Shown here one piece after another: positions 23,678 to 34,000 of a stretch of 64,000 bases of DNA. Position 1 is the stretch's first letter; the number at the start of each line of letters is the position of its first letter. Location: NCBI GenBank assembly GCA_014905825.1, contig JACGCN010000002.1:992001-1056000 (forward strand), written 5' to 3'. The notes beneath the pieces were generated by a model. The model was not told the DNA's origin. It searched no databases and saw only the letters and a list, made by a program, of their open reading frames with translations. The position numbers and the translations under genes were made by a program. The DNA comes from Lyophyllum atratum (taxonomy: Eukaryota; Basidiomycota; Agaricomycetes; Agaricales; Lyophyllaceae).

Positions 23678-24776
23678 ATGTTTTTCCCGGAACACTTCTT
23701 CCGCCGACCACGACCACAAATGGCATTTCACGACGATCTCGCCCTCGATGAACGCCTCGACGTCCTCGATCCCCTCCGCCACCTCATGCAGCAGCTCGAT
23801 TCCGATTCCGATGACGTCGACGAGCTCATCCCTTCTACATCAGTCCTCCCAAAACAATCGCGCTCCGTCCACGACGAGACCCTGCAGCTCTCCTTTGCCC
23901 ACGATCAACAGCCTCCGATCACGATCTCCCTATCCGTGGATGCTTCACCCGGGTGCGGCGGCATCGCCTGGCCCGCCGGAGAGGTGCGCACCGCATCACC
24001 CTCTCAATTTACTAAAAGTTAATCCGCATCCAGATCCTCTCGAGCTACCTCGTCAAGCGCGGCCTCGCCTTCCTCCGGGGGCGCACCATCCTGGAGCTCG
24101 GCAGCGGCACAGGCCTCGTCGGACTCGTCGCCGGCGCACTGGCGGGCGGCAGTGCAAACGTATGCATAACGGACCAAGCGTGCGTTCTCGTACGCCCTTC
24201 GTGCCGTGATGCTCTCTCCCGACCGACGTCTGTGTCCGCACAGACCGCTCCTCGAGATCATGCGTCGAAACGTCCGTGCGAACAAGCTTGACGCCAGCGT
24301 TGCCGTCGCCGAACTGAACTGGTGAGAGCCGTCCTTTCTGTCCTCGTTCCGATCTCAACTCATGCTATGCAACAGGGGCACCCCGATCCCGGAAGAGATC
24401 CCCAAGGCGGACCTCATCCTCGCCGCGGACTGCGTCTACTTCGAGCCTGCCTTCCCCCTGCTCGTCCAGACGCTGACCCACCTCACAGACTCGCACACGG
24501 AAAAGGAGACGGAGGTCTTGTTCTGTTACAAGAAACGGAGAAAGGCGGATAAGCGTTTCTTTGCAATGCTGAAGAAGAGTTTTTCGTGGGCAGAGGTACA
24601 TCTCCTGCGCATATGTGCACAGCTTGATATTGACTGGGTGCAACTAGATCACCGACGATCCAGATAGGGAAACGTACAATCGCGAGGGGATAACGCTTCT
24701 ACGGCTTTTCAGGCGTAAACCACTGGTGGGATCGAGTCGCGATAATCACAAGGAGGAAGCGAGGAGGCGGATATGA
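23678..24776 (+). CDS. EFM6: EFM6-like protein-lysine N-methyltransferase
   Basis: Seven-beta-strand SAM-dependent methyltransferase of the METTL21/family-16 group. Blocks in order: an N-terminal strand-rich part (LQLSFAHDQQPPITISLSVD, GCGGIAWPAGE), SAM motif I TILELGSGTGLVGLVAGAL near 24086, an acidic post-I loop NVCITDQAPLLEIMRRNVRA, then PIPEEIPKADLILAADCVYF near 24388, and the hallmark CYKKRRKADKRFF near 24525. The last exon starts with ITDDPDRETYNREGITLLRL after a 52-nt intron and ends in TGA at 24774-24776. The KKRRKADKRFF block matches what I know of the EFM6 group, which methylates elongation factor 1A in yeast; substrate assignment here is inference. The ATG at 23678 is the first in frame. 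Confidence 0.8.
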
Positions 24777-25032
24777 TAAGTTCAATGTGTTTCATCTTTT
24801 GTATTCTGGGTACCGGGCGACGGCGAATATATAGCGGTTTAAGATTGCACGGAGGTGTGTTGACCATTAAGGTGCATACGGTAGGGATAGGGGAGATCTA
24901 AGCAGCACCCAGTAATTACGGAGCTTCGCCCAGACATGAATTCTACCAGACCTGGTGGCGTATGTCGCTGGCTGGGTGCTGATTCTATGCATCTATGCGC
25001 TCCAGCAGCTGGTGAGCAGATGGGTCCAGAAA
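24777..25032. other. Convergent 3' regions of EFM6-like gene and BOL3
   Basis: These 256 bp between convergent stops show no coding pattern or other recognisable feature. Confidence 0.4.
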
Positions 25033-25480
25033 CTACGAGACAATAGTTTTAATCTGCAGACCCACGTCAAACACGAATACGGTACGCAGTAAACAGCACG
25101 ACGCACCTGAAGCCCATGGATTCCTGCAATCTCCTGTTTCAGCGTCTCTGTAACGAGCTTATGCTGCTTCACGGTCGAGAGGCCCTTAAACGCCTCGCTC
25201 GCGATAGTAATCGCGTAGAACGAGCCGCACCCTCCTGCAGCAACGTGTAAACCACCCAAGTCAGACGTATTGAGCAGGAGCACATACCGGAAACGTCCTG
25301 CACCTTGAGCTGCGACGGGGCGAACTTCTCCGTCAGCTTGGCCACAATGAGCTCCTCGCCGCGGTGGGCAGGGGCAGGTGCGGGGGCATCAGCGGCTGTT
25401 CTGCGTGCTGCGCTAACAGTAAATGTGCGCAAGGGGGTGGCACGGACAGAGGGGAGGAGACGGCGGGTGAGGGAGAGCAT
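25033..25480 (-). CDS. BOL3: Mitochondrial BolA-family protein
   Basis: BolA-like protein acting late in mitochondrial 4Fe-4S cluster delivery. The presequence MLSLTRRLLPSVRATPLRTF and TVSAARRTAADAPAPAPA is basic and Ala-rich. The BolA fold follows: EELIVAKLTEKFAPSQLKVQ, DVSGGCGSFYAITIASEAFK, GLSTVKQHKLVTETLKQEIA and GIHGLQIKTIVS. The GCGSFYAITIASEAFKG block with its Cys, and the invariant His in KQHKLV, are the expected cluster-binding residues of the BolA3 type. Three exons; the last is only 21 nt long (IKTIVS plus TAG at 25033-25035). The start at 25480 gives a complete presequence. Divergent from COX15, only 67 bp between start codons. Confidence 0.93.
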
Positions 25481-25547
25481 GGCCTGGATGTCAGCAAGTC
25501 GCGGTGGAGGCTGAATCAAAATATTTGTCAGCGAAGCGTCGAACTGA
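25481..25547. promoter_or_regulatory. 67-bp bidirectional promoter between BOL3 and COX15
   Basis: The two start codons face away from each other with only 67 bp between them, so 5' leaders and promoter elements must be shared or lie inside the coding regions. No TATA box is obvious. Both products work in mitochondrial cofactor assembly. Confidence 0.65.
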
Positions 25548-27209
25548 ATGACCATGATTTGGGGTGCGTTCAGGAAGGCTGCAGGTCTCCGCGCAGTCTC
25601 GCATGCATGGCAGACATCGTTCAGGGCCCCTGCTGGCCTTCCTGCCCTTCACAGAACGAGCCTTGCACCTTCCCCTCCCCCTCGACCCCGTCTCCACTCC
25701 CTGTTGGCTGCTGCAAAATCCCCCTTCAGGACTTTTGCTAACGTTGCCCCTAAAGCCAAAGGACCCGCACCCGCACCGGCCGACCTACCCATCCTTGCCC
25801 CGCGCTCTGTCGGGATATGGCTCATGATCTCCTCCACCCTCGTCTTTGCCATCGTCGTCGTAGGCGGCGTCACTCGCCTCACCGAGTCTGGGCTGAGCAT
25901 CACCGAATGGCGTCCCATCACGGGCATCCTCCCGCCCCTCTCCCAAGCAGAGTGGGAGGCCGAATTCGACAAGTACAAGCAGACACCTGAATTCAAGATG
26001 TACGTTTCGTCTTTTTTTCCCTTGCGCAAGGTGATAACCCCTCGCAAAAAACCAGGCTGAACTCCTCCGCCACCCTCGACGACTTCAAATTCATCTTCTC
26101 CATGGAATGGGGCCACCGCATCCTCGGCCGCCTCCTCGGCCTCGTCTACGTCGCCCCCCTCCTCTACTTCGGCCTCCGCAAACAAATCCCCCCCTCCACC
26201 TTCACCAAACTCTTCGGCCTCGGCACGCTCATCGGCGCCCAAGGCCTCCTAGGTTGGTACATGGTGCAATCAGGTCTCGACGCCGCACTCCTCGACACGC
26301 CGGGTGCGGTCCCGCGCGTGTCGCAGTACCGCCTCGCTGCGCACTTGGGTATGGCGCTGGCGCTGTATGCGGGGATGTTTGGCGCGGGGATGGCGGCGAT
26401 TAAGGATTGGAAGTTTGCAAGGGGCGCGAGCTGGAGTGGGCTTGAGGCGGGGGCGTCGTCGGATAGGATTAGGCGTGTCTTGGGTAACCCCTCGGTCCGC
26501 GCGTTCAAAATGCAGGCTTGGGCTCTGACAGGTCTAGTGTTTTTGACTGCTCTCTCTGGTCAGTGCTCTTCCTCCCTTCCGCACCAGAGTCATTGTTATT
26601 GACACATTGGATATGTAGGTGCCTTCGTCGCAGGCCTGGACGCGGGGCTACTCTACAACGAGTTCCCACTGATGGGCGGCCGCCTCGCACCCCCCGCCGA
26701 CGAGCTCTTCTCTTCCGACTACGCCAAGAACCCCGACAAATCCGACCTCTGGTGGCGCAACATCTTCGAGAACCCCACCACCGTCCAATTCGACCACCGC
26801 GTCCTCGTAAGTCTCCTTCCCCTTCCCTTCCTTCCCATTCCTTCACCCATAACACCCCCACCTCCCCCCCGTCCCACAGGCAACAACAACATACCTCGGC
26901 ACCGCCCTCCTCTGGGCGCAAACCCTCCGCCCAGCCCTCCGCACCGCACTTCCCCCCCTCGCACGCACAGCAGCCACCGCCGCCTTCGCGATGGCGAACG
27001 TCCAAGTCCTCCTCGGCATCTCGACCTTGTTATACCTCGTGCCCGTCCCGCTGGCCGCGGCGCACCAGGCGGGGAGCGTGATGCTCCTGAGCGCGATGCT
27101 ACATATGCTGGTGACGCTCCGGAGACCGGGGCATGCGGCGAGGATGTGGAGGCGGGTTTTTGTGCGCGGGGGACCGGGGACGGGGGAGAAAGGTACGGCT
27201 CGGGGTTGA
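25548..27209 (+). CDS. COX15: Heme A synthase COX15
   Basis: Inner-membrane enzyme that oxidises heme O to heme A for cytochrome c oxidase. A basic presequence up to about residue 80 precedes the eight-helix protein. Recognised blocks: [57 protein letters not shown] segment ([20 protein letters not shown]), [72 protein letters not shown] and [20 protein letters not shown]. The four axial His ligands are seen in [19 protein letters not shown] and AAHQAG. Introns lie at about 26000-26054, 26560-26618 and 26806-26880. The ATG at 25548 is used; a second ATG two codons later is equally possible. Codon use is very GC-rich. Confidence 0.95.
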
Positions 27210-27404
27210 GGGATGGGATGGGACTCAATACCTGGGCATTTATCTATTATAATACAAAAGTAATTGGACATCTTTACCCCCTCTCGATGCATACTTACAA
27301 CATACAAATATTATACACTCCACACTTTAAGAGGGTACGACTGCAAGTACGACCGCTGCTGCTCCTCTGTGCAAAAGACGACACTCAGCGTAATACACCC
27401 AGTA

Positions 27405-27520
27405 AAGAACGCCACCCTTTCAGATTGCAAAGTAGAGGAGCTTGCATCCTCTCATCTGGAGGTTAAAAGCGTGACCCCACCCCTCTTGTGCCGCTCAGCA
27501 CCCTTGTCGAAAGGGTGTGT
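27405..27520 (+). repeat. Diverged copy of the PRE5-flank repeat (copy 0)
   Basis: This stretch aligns by eye with the middle of the three younger copies: the GTAGAGGAGCTTG and TTGTCGAAAG words are kept, with many substitutions between. Two hairpins remain: GAGGA/TCCTC at about 27435-27451 and a seven-pair CACCCTT-GTCG-AAGGGTG hairpin at 27499-27517. It lies downstream of COX15 and outside the clean duplications, so it is older or comes from another source. Confidence 0.65.
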
Positions 27521-27605
27521 GGCGGTCAAGAATATGAATAGGATTTCGCATTTTGGCGGGCTCGTCAGATGGGCCGTCAATCTGGAAGAAGATCATAAGA
27601 CGACG

Positions 27606-28182
27606 CCCACCATCACCCTCAGCCGCAACTACCCAGTACCCACGAAGAGCCCATTTTCAGAAAAAAACTGCAAAAATGGTAGTTGCCCCCCAACCAGAAG
27701 AGGATGGAACCTATGTACACAACTCTCAGCAGTCGGCGGGGATCGGCCCACCAGTCGCTAATCCCGCTAAGGACCACCACTCTTTCGAGTGCAAGGTAGA
27801 GGAGCTTGGATCCTCTCGTCCAGGGGTCAAGAGCACGATGCCCCCTTTCTGCCGCTAAGCACCTTGTCGAAAGTGTGTAATGTGATTTGAGTGCCGTGAG
27901 TCGGGTTTTGCTTTTTGGTGAGCCCACGAGGTAGGTCATTTTTGGATTTGTTTATTTTCTGGGTCGTTTCTCGCTTCCGATGGAGCATATTGCATTGTAG
28001 CCCGATGTCTTTCTCGCATAGGATCAAGATGGGTCGACGGTGGAATGCGCGCGATCTTGTGGGTTCTGTTGTGACGATCCGACATCACTAGGTAGTCTCG
28101 CTCCTCCCAAAATTCAGCGAGCAAAAAGCAAATTAAATCAACAATCCAAAGAACTTTACAGAAGTACATTTCATTCCGCTGC
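27606..28182 (+). repeat. PRE5 3'-flank repeat, copy 1
   Basis: This copy runs from the CCACCATCACCCTCAGCCGC word to the word TTCATTCCGCTGCC at its right end, the same word that lies just beyond the PRE5 stop at 29700-29713. It is near-identical to copy 3 at 29113-29715 over its whole length. It is joined at 28183 to a PRE5 pseudogene fragment, with the PRE5 last exon missing. Confidence 0.85.
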
Positions 28183-28610
28183 CGGAGAGTCTCGCGCAGC
28201 GCGTGTAGGCCGTGTCGGATGAGATCTTCCAATGATACTAGAGGGTGAGATTGAATCATGGTCATCACAGGGAGCTTATGGAGGGAATGAACAGAAGTGA
28301 GGAGACGTACCATCTTCGAAGCTCTCGTAGTGTTTCTTCCAGTCTTGGCGCTTTGGCTGCGCGCACCGATTGACATGGCGTAGTATTCGTACGAGTTGCC
28401 GGATGGCGAGAACTCGTAAAGATGTGGGCCGGTTTGGTCCTGTCCTACGACGAGGAAACCAACACCGTACGGCCGGCGTCCGTACCCTTGCATATCCACT
28501 CGCGCCTCTGGGGAAAATAAAACGGACAATTGAGATCCCAGAGTATGATGAGAATAAGAGTATGCGGGACATACTGTCAGCAATGGATGGTAGTAAGAGT
28601 CCTTTCAAAA
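28183..28610 (-). pseudogene. PRE5 pseudogene fragment 1
   Basis: Closely matches PRE5 from about 29946 to 30350 (internal exons coding [37 protein letters not shown] and [24 protein letters not shown] text, with the introns between). Compared with PRE5 it lacks four bases in the exon near 28350, so [14 protein letters not shown] becomes out of frame. It also lacks the final exon and everything upstream of the word CTGTCAGCAATGG. It cannot encode a proteasome subunit. Confidence 0.88.
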
Positions 28611-28936
28611 TTAGTGCATGCACACGCCATCACCACAACACCACCCTCAGCCGCAACTATCTAGCTAGCGCCCATGAAGAGCCCCTTTTTGAAAAAATAA
28701 AAAAATGGTAGTTGCCCCCCAACCAGAAGAGGATGGAACCTATGTACACAACTCTCAGCAGTCGGCGGGGATCGGCCCACCAGTCGCTGATCCCGCTAAG
28801 GACCACCACCCTTTCGAGTGCAAGGTAGAGGAGCTTGGATCCTCTCGTCCAGGGGTTAAGAGCACGCTGCCCCCTTACTGCCGCTAAGCACCTTGTCGAA
28901 AGTGTATGACGCGATTCAAGTGCCGTGAGTAGGGTG
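28611..28936 (+). repeat. PRE5 3'-flank repeat, copy 2 (truncated)
   Basis: Matches copies 1 and 3 over their first roughly 320 bases and stops after GCCGTGAGTAGGG. The remainder of the flank and part of the pseudogene are deleted at this point. The outer inverted repeat is CAACTATC/GGTAGTTG, where the changed base still allows a U-G pair in RNA. Confidence 0.85.
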
Positions 28937-29112
28937 GACCGGTTTGCTATCTCACGACGAGGAAATCAACACCGTACGGCCGGCGTCCGTACTCTTGCGT
29001 ATCCAGTTGCCCCTCTGGGGAAAATAAAACGGACAAGTGAGATCCCAGAGTATGATGAGAATAAGAGTATGCGGGACGTACTGTCAGCAATGGATTGTAA
29101 GAAGTCCTTTCA
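28937..29112 (-). pseudogene. PRE5 pseudogene fragment 2
   Basis: A 176-bp remnant of one PRE5 exon and its adjacent intron ([16 protein letters not shown] is readable on the minus strand). It ends at the same CTGTCAGCAATGG junction as fragment 1 and is followed by the same TTCAAAATTAGTGCATGCACAC word. The shared junction shows that fragments 1 and 2 descend from a single rearrangement that was later duplicated. Confidence 0.85.
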
Positions 29113-29715
29113 AAATTAGTGCATGCACACGCCATCACCACAACACCACCCTCAGCCGCAACTACCTAGTACCCACGAAGAGCGCCTTTTTAAAGAATTG
29201 GAAAAATGGTAGTTGCCCCCCAACCAGAAGAGGATGGAACCTATGTACACAACTCTCAGCAGTCGGCGGGGATCGGCCCACCAGTCGCTGATCCCGCTAA
29301 GGACCACCACTCTTTCGAGTGCAAGGTAGAGGAGCTTGGATCCTCTCGTCCAGGGGTCAAGAGCACGATGCCCCCTTTCTGCCGCTAAGCACCTTGTCGA
29401 AAGTGTGTAATGTGATTCAAGTGCCGTGAGTAGGGTTTTGCATTTTGTTGAGCCCACGGGGTAGGTTATTTTTGGCTTTGTTTATTTTCCAGTTCGTTTC
29501 TCGCTTCCAGCGGAGCATATCGCATGCAGCCCAAGGTCTTTCTCGCTCAAGATCAAGACGGGTCAACGGTGGAGCGTGCGCGATCTTGTGGGTCTTGTCG
29601 TGACGATCCAAAATCACTAGATAGTCTCGCTCCTCCCAGTATTCAGCGAGCAACAAGCAAATTAAATCAACAATCCAAAGAACTTTACAGAAGTACATTT
29701 CATTCCGCTGCCCCT
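29113..29715 (+). repeat. PRE5 3'-flank repeat, copy 3 (next to the intact gene)
   Basis: The copy directly downstream of the intact PRE5 stop. Hairpins visible on either strand: outer inverted repeat CAACTACC/GGTAGTTG (about 29158-29215), GCGGGGATC/GATCCCGC (about 29271-29299), GAGGA/TCCTC (about 29332-29347) and an imperfect CACCTT/AAAGTG near 29388-29406. No open frame with family features is present. Confidence 0.85.
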
Positions 29716-30874
29716 CTACCCCGTCATCTGTACATCCTCATCCCCAGCGACAGCCCCCGGCGCTGACGCGGGCGCAGGTAAGGCTCCCGTATCCTTCGCA
29801 ATCATCGTGTCCAAGAACGGTTGGATGGTGTCGCCCTCAAGAATGCGGAAAGGGCCGCTGGGCGGCACGGCCTTCTCGTGTACGCTCGCGGGCCCGACGA
29901 GCCCGATCGACGTGTTGTTGACGTTGAGCTCTTTATCCTGCTGGAGGGTCTCGCGGAGCGCGTGTAGGCCGTGTCGGATGAGATCTTCCAGGGAGGCTAG
30001 ATGGCGAGATTAAATTATGGTCATCAAGAGAAGCGTAGGGAAGGTGGGAATAGACGTGAGCAGACGTACCATCTTCAAAGCTCTCGTAGTGTTTTTCCAG
30101 ATACGTCTTGGCGCTTTGGCTGCGCGCACCGATTGACATGGCGTAGTATTCGTACGAGTTGCCGGATGGCGAGAACTCGTAAAGATGTGGGCCGGTTTGG
30201 TCCTGTCCTACGACGAGGAAACCAACACCGTACGGCCGGCGTCCGTACTCTTGGGTATTCACTTGTGCCTCTGGGGAAAATAAAACGGACAAGTGAGATC
30301 CCAGAGTACGGATGGAAATAAGAGTATGTGTAACGCACTGTCAGCAATGGCGGAGACGAGACGGTTAACGGGGATGGGGCGGTTGAATACCATTTTTGAG
30401 GACATGGCCTGTTGGCGCATGAAGTTGCTGTGATCGCCTGCATTGAGATTTACTCGAGCACACGATATTCTAGCCACTACTCACCTCAGTACACGGGCAT
30501 CGGACGTCAGACCCGCGATGGCAATCCCGACGTGGTCATCTATTCGGAACATCTTCTGTTGGTACGACGCCAGTTCACCTGTCGATCGCTATAGAGTAAT
30601 TAGACGGGCATGATCAGGTCAGATACAAGTCCATGCTTCCCCATCGGCTGGAAGAAGACAAACCTTCAGAGCCAATAGCACCGAATGCGTCTTCGAGCGA
30701 AGTCCTACTGCGGCCGAGCCTTGCTTTACGGCTTCCAGGGCATACTCGACCTGGTGCAGGCGTCCTTGCGGCGAGAAAACAGTGTTGTCCGAGTCGTATG
30801 TGTTCCGGAACTGTACGAAAGATCGTTAGGCACGTCGAAACTGCTGGGCTCATGAAAAGAACAGTGCATACCAT
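29716..30874 (-). CDS. PRE5: 20S proteasome subunit alpha (PSMA1/Pre5 type)
   Basis: Alpha-ring subunit of the 20S proteasome. The spliced start reads [161 protein letters not shown]. The tail is acidic and Pro/Ala-rich, ending DEDVQMTG with TAG at 29716-29718. FRNTYD plus [17 protein letters not shown] is the proteasome alpha signature of the PSMA1 branch. The ATG (30872-30874) is followed at once by GTATGC, and the coding text resumes after TACAG with FRNTYD, so the first coding exon is the bare start codon. Two broken partial copies lie downstream. Confidence 0.94.
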
Positions 30875-31086
30875 GGCTGTTGGTTAGAGAGCGCTGAGAT
30901 GGTTCTGAATCTCTTTACGGGTGACGCGTCGTGCAGGTCTTCGGCGTTACCCACGCGTGACTTCCCTTATCGCCGAATAGGAATATGGAGATCTTGCGAC
31001 GCACCAAGAAACTATTCATGATTACCGATTGCTTAGTTTTACCAAAATGCGTATCGTATTGTATGGAATTAGGGACCACCCACTCC

Positions 31087-34000
31087 TCATGACCTTTTCT
31101 TATCCACCCTCCACTCCTTGAAAATCCCATCGAGACTCTTGTACACTAGGTGCGATGGCAAACACCTAATAATCTCGCCAACCCGCTCCTCGACTTCAGC
31201 TTTTCCCTTGTCTCCAATGGCTTTCTTCGCATACTCCACGGCCATACGGAACATCGCCAGCACCGCGAGCGAGACATGAGTTTGTTGTGCGCCGTGCGCA
31301 GAGCCCTGCGACAATGCTGAGAGCAATGGCCCAGAGATGCTGGGTGCAGAGATGGCCGGGCCCGATTGGTACGACGCCGTTGCACGCTCGCCCCGAACAA
31401 GACGGAGCAAAATCTCGAGGATATTGTCTGTTTCCGTCATGTGCGTTTTCAAGAAGCGCTGACGTTCGTTGGGTGCACCTGCAGGCGAGTTGGCTGCCCA
31501 GCCGTCCAATACTGTCCAGATAGTAGGCGGCTACCGGACAAAAAGAGTTAGCACAGATGCAGAAGTCGGTTATTAAGGAATGAACATACTGGATCAGGAT
31601 CCACGACCTGGATCTTCTTCTCCCACCCTTCAGCAGCGTCTCCCGCGACCCAGAACATCCGCCCAAACATGCTCTTGAGCCACTCCTGAATATCGCCCGA
31701 TTTTGCCCACTTTGGCTCTGATAAGGGGCGGGCAGTGTCTAGATAGACGTGTAAAGTTAAAGTTGAAGGTATCGATACTTTTGAAAATGGGGGGAGCGTG
31801 GGGTCGGACTCGGACTCTTCGCGTATCGTTTGCAGTGGTAGGTACGACTTCGAGAGGTCTGAAAGGCCTTCGACCTGATAGGATTAAGCACACGCCACAA
31901 AAATAGCAGATAAAAATGTATTCACCAGAATTCCTTTCAGACCATCATCGCCCTCCTTCACAATATTCACAAGAACTTCAATGCGGCCCTCCTGCCTGAA
32001 AAGCTTGAGAGACTCGACGGCTTCCGCATCAACGACCAGACGCCGGTTCCCACCAGCGTAAGATATCGAAAGACGGTTCGCAGATGGCGTTTTGTCGGTT
32101 TTCACCTCTGGCTTGACCGCAGGCACAGTGGGTGAGCCTCCGTATGTCGACGTCGACGAAGTCGATAGCAAGGTATTCGACGTCGGAGGAGACGCAGGCG
32201 GTTCAGGGAGATGGTCCACCCCATGTGTCGCAGCATCCAGGTCGTCCATCTGAGTTCCCGTTTCCTCCTGATCATCGGCGTGTTCAGGGCCATGCCCATT
32301 CACAACGGTCGCCCCTCCATCATCAGAGGGTGGCAGCGCCGGCCCTGGTTCGCCTGAACTGACGTTGAGCATCGTCGTTTCTGCGGAGACGGCGAGTAAA
32401 GACTTGATGGCGCCCGCGACGCGGGGCGAGGTAGCCAGATCGGGAACCTGCGTGTCGGGCAATCCAACATGATCAGCATCAGCAGCTTGTTCCCCACTGT
32501 ATGAAGAGAGAGGAGGATGTGAGGAACAAGGAACATATAGGAAATAGCATCGAATACGGACACAGATGAAACAGAAGATGCGTGCTGCGAGGACGCGATA
32601 GAATCGGAAACAGAAGACTCCAACGGCGTGGATGTTGTAAAGAAGGAGGGCACGGCGGACACGGGCGCACTGCTATCAGGAGCAGGCAGCGCCTCGGTTG
32701 TAACGATCGTAGGCACGGATTCAGCATTGGCCTGGGTAACTGTAACCGCGTCTCCCCCAGCCAAGTTACTTGGTTGCCCAGCGTTTTCACCACCTTCCAC
32801 AGGCGCAGGCACCACCACCACCACAGGTGCAACACCGGAGCCCTCAGGAGCCACAGTGGTCCCGTTTTCAGCAGAGGCACCACACTCGTGCACTATGCTC
32901 ATAACCTCAGCCTTGGACTCAGGGACAGCGGGCTCAGTACTAGAGCCACCGTCCGCCGCCCACATATCCACGTCACCACGCATGCCTTGAGAGAGAGCGA
33001 AATGTTAGCAGTGTGCGCGCAATGGCGGCCTCCTCGTGAAAAGGAGGACTGTCCACACCAAAGTGATGTTTCGCAACAAGAGGATGTAGACTCACCGTCA
33101 TCAGTCGCTTGCGTTTGGGTCTGGGTCAGTGGTTGGGTGCTGTCGTCGGTGGGTTCATCATGTTCGTCGAGTTCCACTATTTGTGTTACATGCAGCCGGT
33201 CTTCGTCGTCCTCTGCGTCATTATCTGCATCACGCGCGGGGTCGAGCTCGGCCTCTGCCTCTGCGTCCTCTTCACCATCCACGATCGCAGCCATTAACCA
33301 ATCGGCTTCGCTAGCTGTTTCTGTGTGTGTGGCACTAGGAGCAACGCTCGACCGGTCGTCGCACATTCCCGTCATTTGTGGAGGTGGAGGACGTGTACGC
33401 TCTTCCTCCATATCCCCATCGTCATCTTCCAACTTCTTGCGTTTCCCTTTCCTTGAGTCTGAGGGTGTGGCACCCAGGGAGAAAGATGACGAGGCATTAT
33501 GTGGGATAGGGCGGGAATCATCGGCCGTTACAGGTGTGTGGAAGTATATGCGTATTCGGGATGGCGGAGGCGTGGGGGCGTTCACCTCGGAAGAAATTGG
33601 AAGGGTTGCTGGTGGAAGAACATCTGGGACGTGAGGAATTTCAGGAATTGGGTGAGGCGGAGGAACATCAGGGATGATAGCGTCCGAGCCGACTTGTGCA
33701 ATAGGTTCATCAGGCTGAGTCTCTGTTTGGGTCGCTGGCTGGGTCGATGATTGTATGGCGACATCCTCTAGCAGCGGTTCCAAGGAAACGACATTCTCCT
33801 CCATCGTTTCCTCCTTCACAACAATTTCGAACACCTGTGAGGGCTCAGTAGGACCTTCCGATGCTTCCTCTGTGGCTGGCTCGATTTTCACAAGTGACGC
33901 AGAAGGAAGGATACCCCAAGTCCAAGACAGGTCGCGAATCTCAAGCCCCACGATTTTGAAATCCGTAAGCGTCCGTCTGTTTTCGTCCTTTTTGCCGACA

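Noticed and set aside
27405..29715. The hairpin repeat as a MITE or other DNA transposon
   Set aside because: Copies are joined to PRE5 fragments and lack clear terminal inverted repeats with target-site duplications; segmental duplication explains the young copies. The diverged copy leaves some doubt.
27206..29766. Short repeated ORFs of about 60 codons (MVVAPQPEEDGTYV-type) in the repeat patch
   Set aside because: They are identical because the DNA is duplicated, include alternative starts and show no sign of selection as protein; hairpins and gene-flank origin explain the conservation better.
32987..33094. Splitting the RGG/polyQ gene into two genes at this gap
   Set aside because: A GTGAGT donor and a CAAG acceptor join the two frames in phase over 108 nt, so one gene is the simpler reading.
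32582..33634. 350-codon plus-strand ORF opposite the RGG/polyQ gene
   Set aside because: Low-complexity mirror frame of the Ser/Thr/acid-rich coding strand; the minus-strand model is supported by in-phase introns.
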